Positions 6,574 through 9,867 of a stretch of 9,867 nt of DNA are shown piece by piece. The first letter of the stretch is position 1. The number at the start of each line of letters is the position of its first letter. Made by a program: the position numbers and the translations under genes. The notes beneath the pieces are model-generated. The model did no database searches. It saw nothing but the letters and a program-made list of their open reading frames with translations, and was not told the origin of the DNA. Source of the stretch: Eubacteriaceae bacterium UBA7485 (GTDB taxonomy: Bacteria; Bacillota; Clostridia; Eubacteriales; Eubacteriaceae); contig DLOL01000032.1 in assembly GCA_002478485.1 (NCBI GenBank), positions 9,104 through 18,970 of the forward strand, written 5' to 3'.

Positions 6574-7332
6574 ATGAGAACAAGAGAAAATATTATTTAC
6601 CCATTTATAAGGGGAGCGCTTTCTCTCGTCTTTTGGATAGCGGTATGGGAGATTGCTTCGCTTGGCGTAAAAAGTGATCTGATCCTGCCCGGACCATTGC
6701 AGACACTGAAAAGCGCAGGCGCGCTTTTAATGAAAAGAGAATTTTACATCGCTTTTTCAGGAACACTTCTGCGTGTTTTCGGAGGTGTGGCACTCTCCGT
6801 TGTGCTAGGCATCGCGCTTGGAATCGCAGCTGCGTTCTCTCCGGCTGCTCTTTCACTGCTCACGCCGGTTGTGTCTGTGTTCAGAAGTCTTCCGGTCGTA
6901 TCCATCAGCATTCTTTTGAATCTATGGCTCAAAAGCGGCTTTGTTCCGCTGGCAGTATGCTTTTTTGTCTGCTTTCCAAACACGTTTACGAATATGCTCG
7001 AGGGTGTCAGAAGCGTGGACGGCGGTCTTGTCGAAATGGCCGCACTTTATAAAGTTCCGTTTATCAGACAGCTCAAAGATCTTTATCTTCCTTCCCTTCG
7101 ACCCTTCATGGCCGCTTCGGTGGTTAGTTCCGTTGGGATGGGATGGAAAGCGACGGTCACGGCGGAAGTGCTCGCGTCCGTGATCCCGTCAGTCGGAATG
7201 AATATCTATTATTCAAAACTCTACCTGAATACCGGAGAATTGTTTGCGTGGACCATCCTTCTCGTGATTGTGAGTATGCTGATCGAGTGGGGATGCAAGA
7301 AATTATTTCAAAATCAGATTAAGGGCAAATAA
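6574..7332 (+). CDS. ABC transporter permease, SsuC/TauC-like (binding-protein-dependent)
   Basis: A 252-residue inner-membrane subunit forming the translocation pore with a second copy of itself. About six hydrophobic segments are visible: residues 14-31, 62-88, 93-115, 122-138, 178-200 and 222-240. The EAA loop that docks onto the ATPase is near 146-175 (EMAALYKVP ... YLPSLRP). The stretch VSVFRSLPVVS before it is typical of the SsuC/TauC/ThiX group. Length matches the family. The ATG at 6574 has no real ribosome binding site: it sits just after the T tract of the terminator, with only GGA directly before it. Weak translation would further lower expression relative to the lipoprotein. The ATPase gene starts 2 bp after its stop, implying coupled expression. 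Confidence 0.93.
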   Translation: MRTRENIIYPFIRGALSLVFWIAVWEIASLGVKSDLILPGPLQTLKSAGALLMKREFYIAFSGTLLRVFGGVALSVVLGIALGIAAAFSPAALSLLTPVVSVFRSLPVVSISILLNLWLKSGFVPLAVCFFVCFPNTFTNMLEGVRSVDGGLVEMAALYKVPFIRQLKDLYLPSLRPFMAASVVSSVGMGWKATVTAEVLASVIPSVGMNIYYSKLYLNTGELFAWTILLVIVSMLIEWGCKKLFQNQIKGK

Positions 7333-7334
7333 GA

Positions 7335-7961
7335 ATGACAGAAAAAAACCATCTGGTCGCGAAAGACATTTATAAAAGTTTTAAAACAGAAGACGGAGAA
7401 AAGCGGGTTATCGAGGATCTGAATTTTGAAGCAGGACCCGGGATAACCGGATTAATGGCTCCGTCCGGAAAAGGGAAGACAACGCTTCTTCGCATGCTGG
7501 CCGGACTTGAAGTTCCGGACAGCGGTGAGATCAGGCGAGGAAGCGAGAATATTGGGTTTGTCTTTCAGGAAAACCGGGTTCTCCCATGGCGAACGGTTAG
7601 AGAGAATCTTCGCTTCGTCCAAAAACAGCGCGACGACGAGAGGGTCGACGAAGTGATCCGCCTGGTCCGGCTTGAAGGAAGCGAGAATGCCTATCCGGAC
7701 GAGCTTTCAGGAGGCATGAAACGCAGACTAACGCTTGCTCAGGCACTGGTCCGAAGCCCGGACATTCTTTTTCTTGATGAGCCGTTTACAGGTCTTGACA
7801 AGGCGCTGATCGGGGAGCTGACAGATGACATCAAGAGGATTGTGAGAGATTCGGGGATCTGCGCCGTTGCCGTCAGCCACCAGAAGGAAGAGCTTGAGTC
7901 ACTTTGTAACAGGATCGTCACACTTAATGAACTGCAGCTTGACACCGCATCGATTATTTGA
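7335..7961 (+). CDS. ABC transporter ATP-binding protein, SsuB/TauB-like
   Basis: A 208-residue cytoplasmic ATPase that powers the importer formed with the two preceding genes. Motifs in order: Walker A APSGKGKTT (42-50), Q-loop VFQENRVLPW (Gln78), signature LSGGMKRR (124-131), Walker B ILFLDEP (144-150) with catalytic Glu149, D-loop GLDK, and the H-loop His182 in AVSHQKEE. The first Walker A glycine is alanine (Ala42); the phosphate-binding Gly47-Lys48-Thr49 are kept, so activity is expected. At 208 residues it is shorter than the usual 240-270, lacking the C-terminal extension after the H-loop helix. The ATG is 2 bp after the permease stop with AAGGG (7321-7325) inside the permease end, so translation is probably coupled. 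VLPWRTVRENL is characteristic of the nitrate/sulfonate/taurine group. Confidence 0.94.
   Translation: MTEKNHLVAKDIYKSFKTEDGEKRVIEDLNFEAGPGITGLMAPSGKGKTTLLRMLAGLEVPDSGEIRRGSENIGFVFQENRVLPWRTVRENLRFVQKQRDDERVDEVIRLVRLEGSENAYPDELSGGMKRRLTLAQALVRSPDILFLDEPFTGLDKALIGELTDDIKRIVRDSGICAVAVSHQKEELESLCNRIVTLNELQLDTASII

Positions 7962-9867
<1,906 letters not shown>

Overview
The window looks like a chromosomal segment of a low-to-moderate-GC Gram-positive bacterium (Bacillota/Firmicutes). The evidence is strong AGGAGG-type ribosome binding sites, a Gram-positive style lipoprotein signal, U-tract hairpin terminators, a signal-less clostridial-type parvulin, and GTG and TTG starts. I cannot name a genus. 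I see no phage, IS, CRISPR or RNA genes.

Layout. (1) 52-708, minus strand: a HAD hydrolase of the beta-phosphoglucomutase type, divergent from the rest. (2) 825-1592: a cytosolic parvulin-type peptidyl-prolyl isomerase with its own terminator. (3) 1887-4746: a cysteine-rich MarR regulator followed by LonA protease. They are probably co-transcribed from a consensus TTGACA-N17-TATAAT promoter at 1806-1834, with a palindrome at the transcription start, and end in a strong terminator. (4) 4844-5434: an HD-domain phosphohydrolase. (5) 5539-7961: a complete ABC importer (lipoprotein, permease, ATPase) of the NitT/TauT/SsuABC type. A terminator sits between the lipoprotein and the permease. (6) 8077 to the window end: one open frame of 597 codons that starts as a GH13 alpha-amylase with all catalytic residues. 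It passes through an acidic, helical linker and ends in the N-terminal part of a TadA tRNA adenosine deaminase, up to its His-Ala-Glu motif, where the window stops.

Most striking points. The GH13-TadA fusion joins a glycoside hydrolase to a normally free-standing, essential tRNA editing enzyme, with no stop codon and no good internal ribosome binding site between them. Second, palindromes of the form TTAG-N4..7-CTAA, like MarR/SlyA operators, occur at 745-758, 1648-1659 and 1844-1858. These lie upstream of the isomerase and of marR-lon, and I find none in the coding sequence. This suggests, but does not prove, that the MarR protein controls a small protein-quality regulon (folding isomerase plus Lon protease). 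Third, two perfect 6-2-6 palindromes flank the start region of the ABC operon, whose substrate is unknown.
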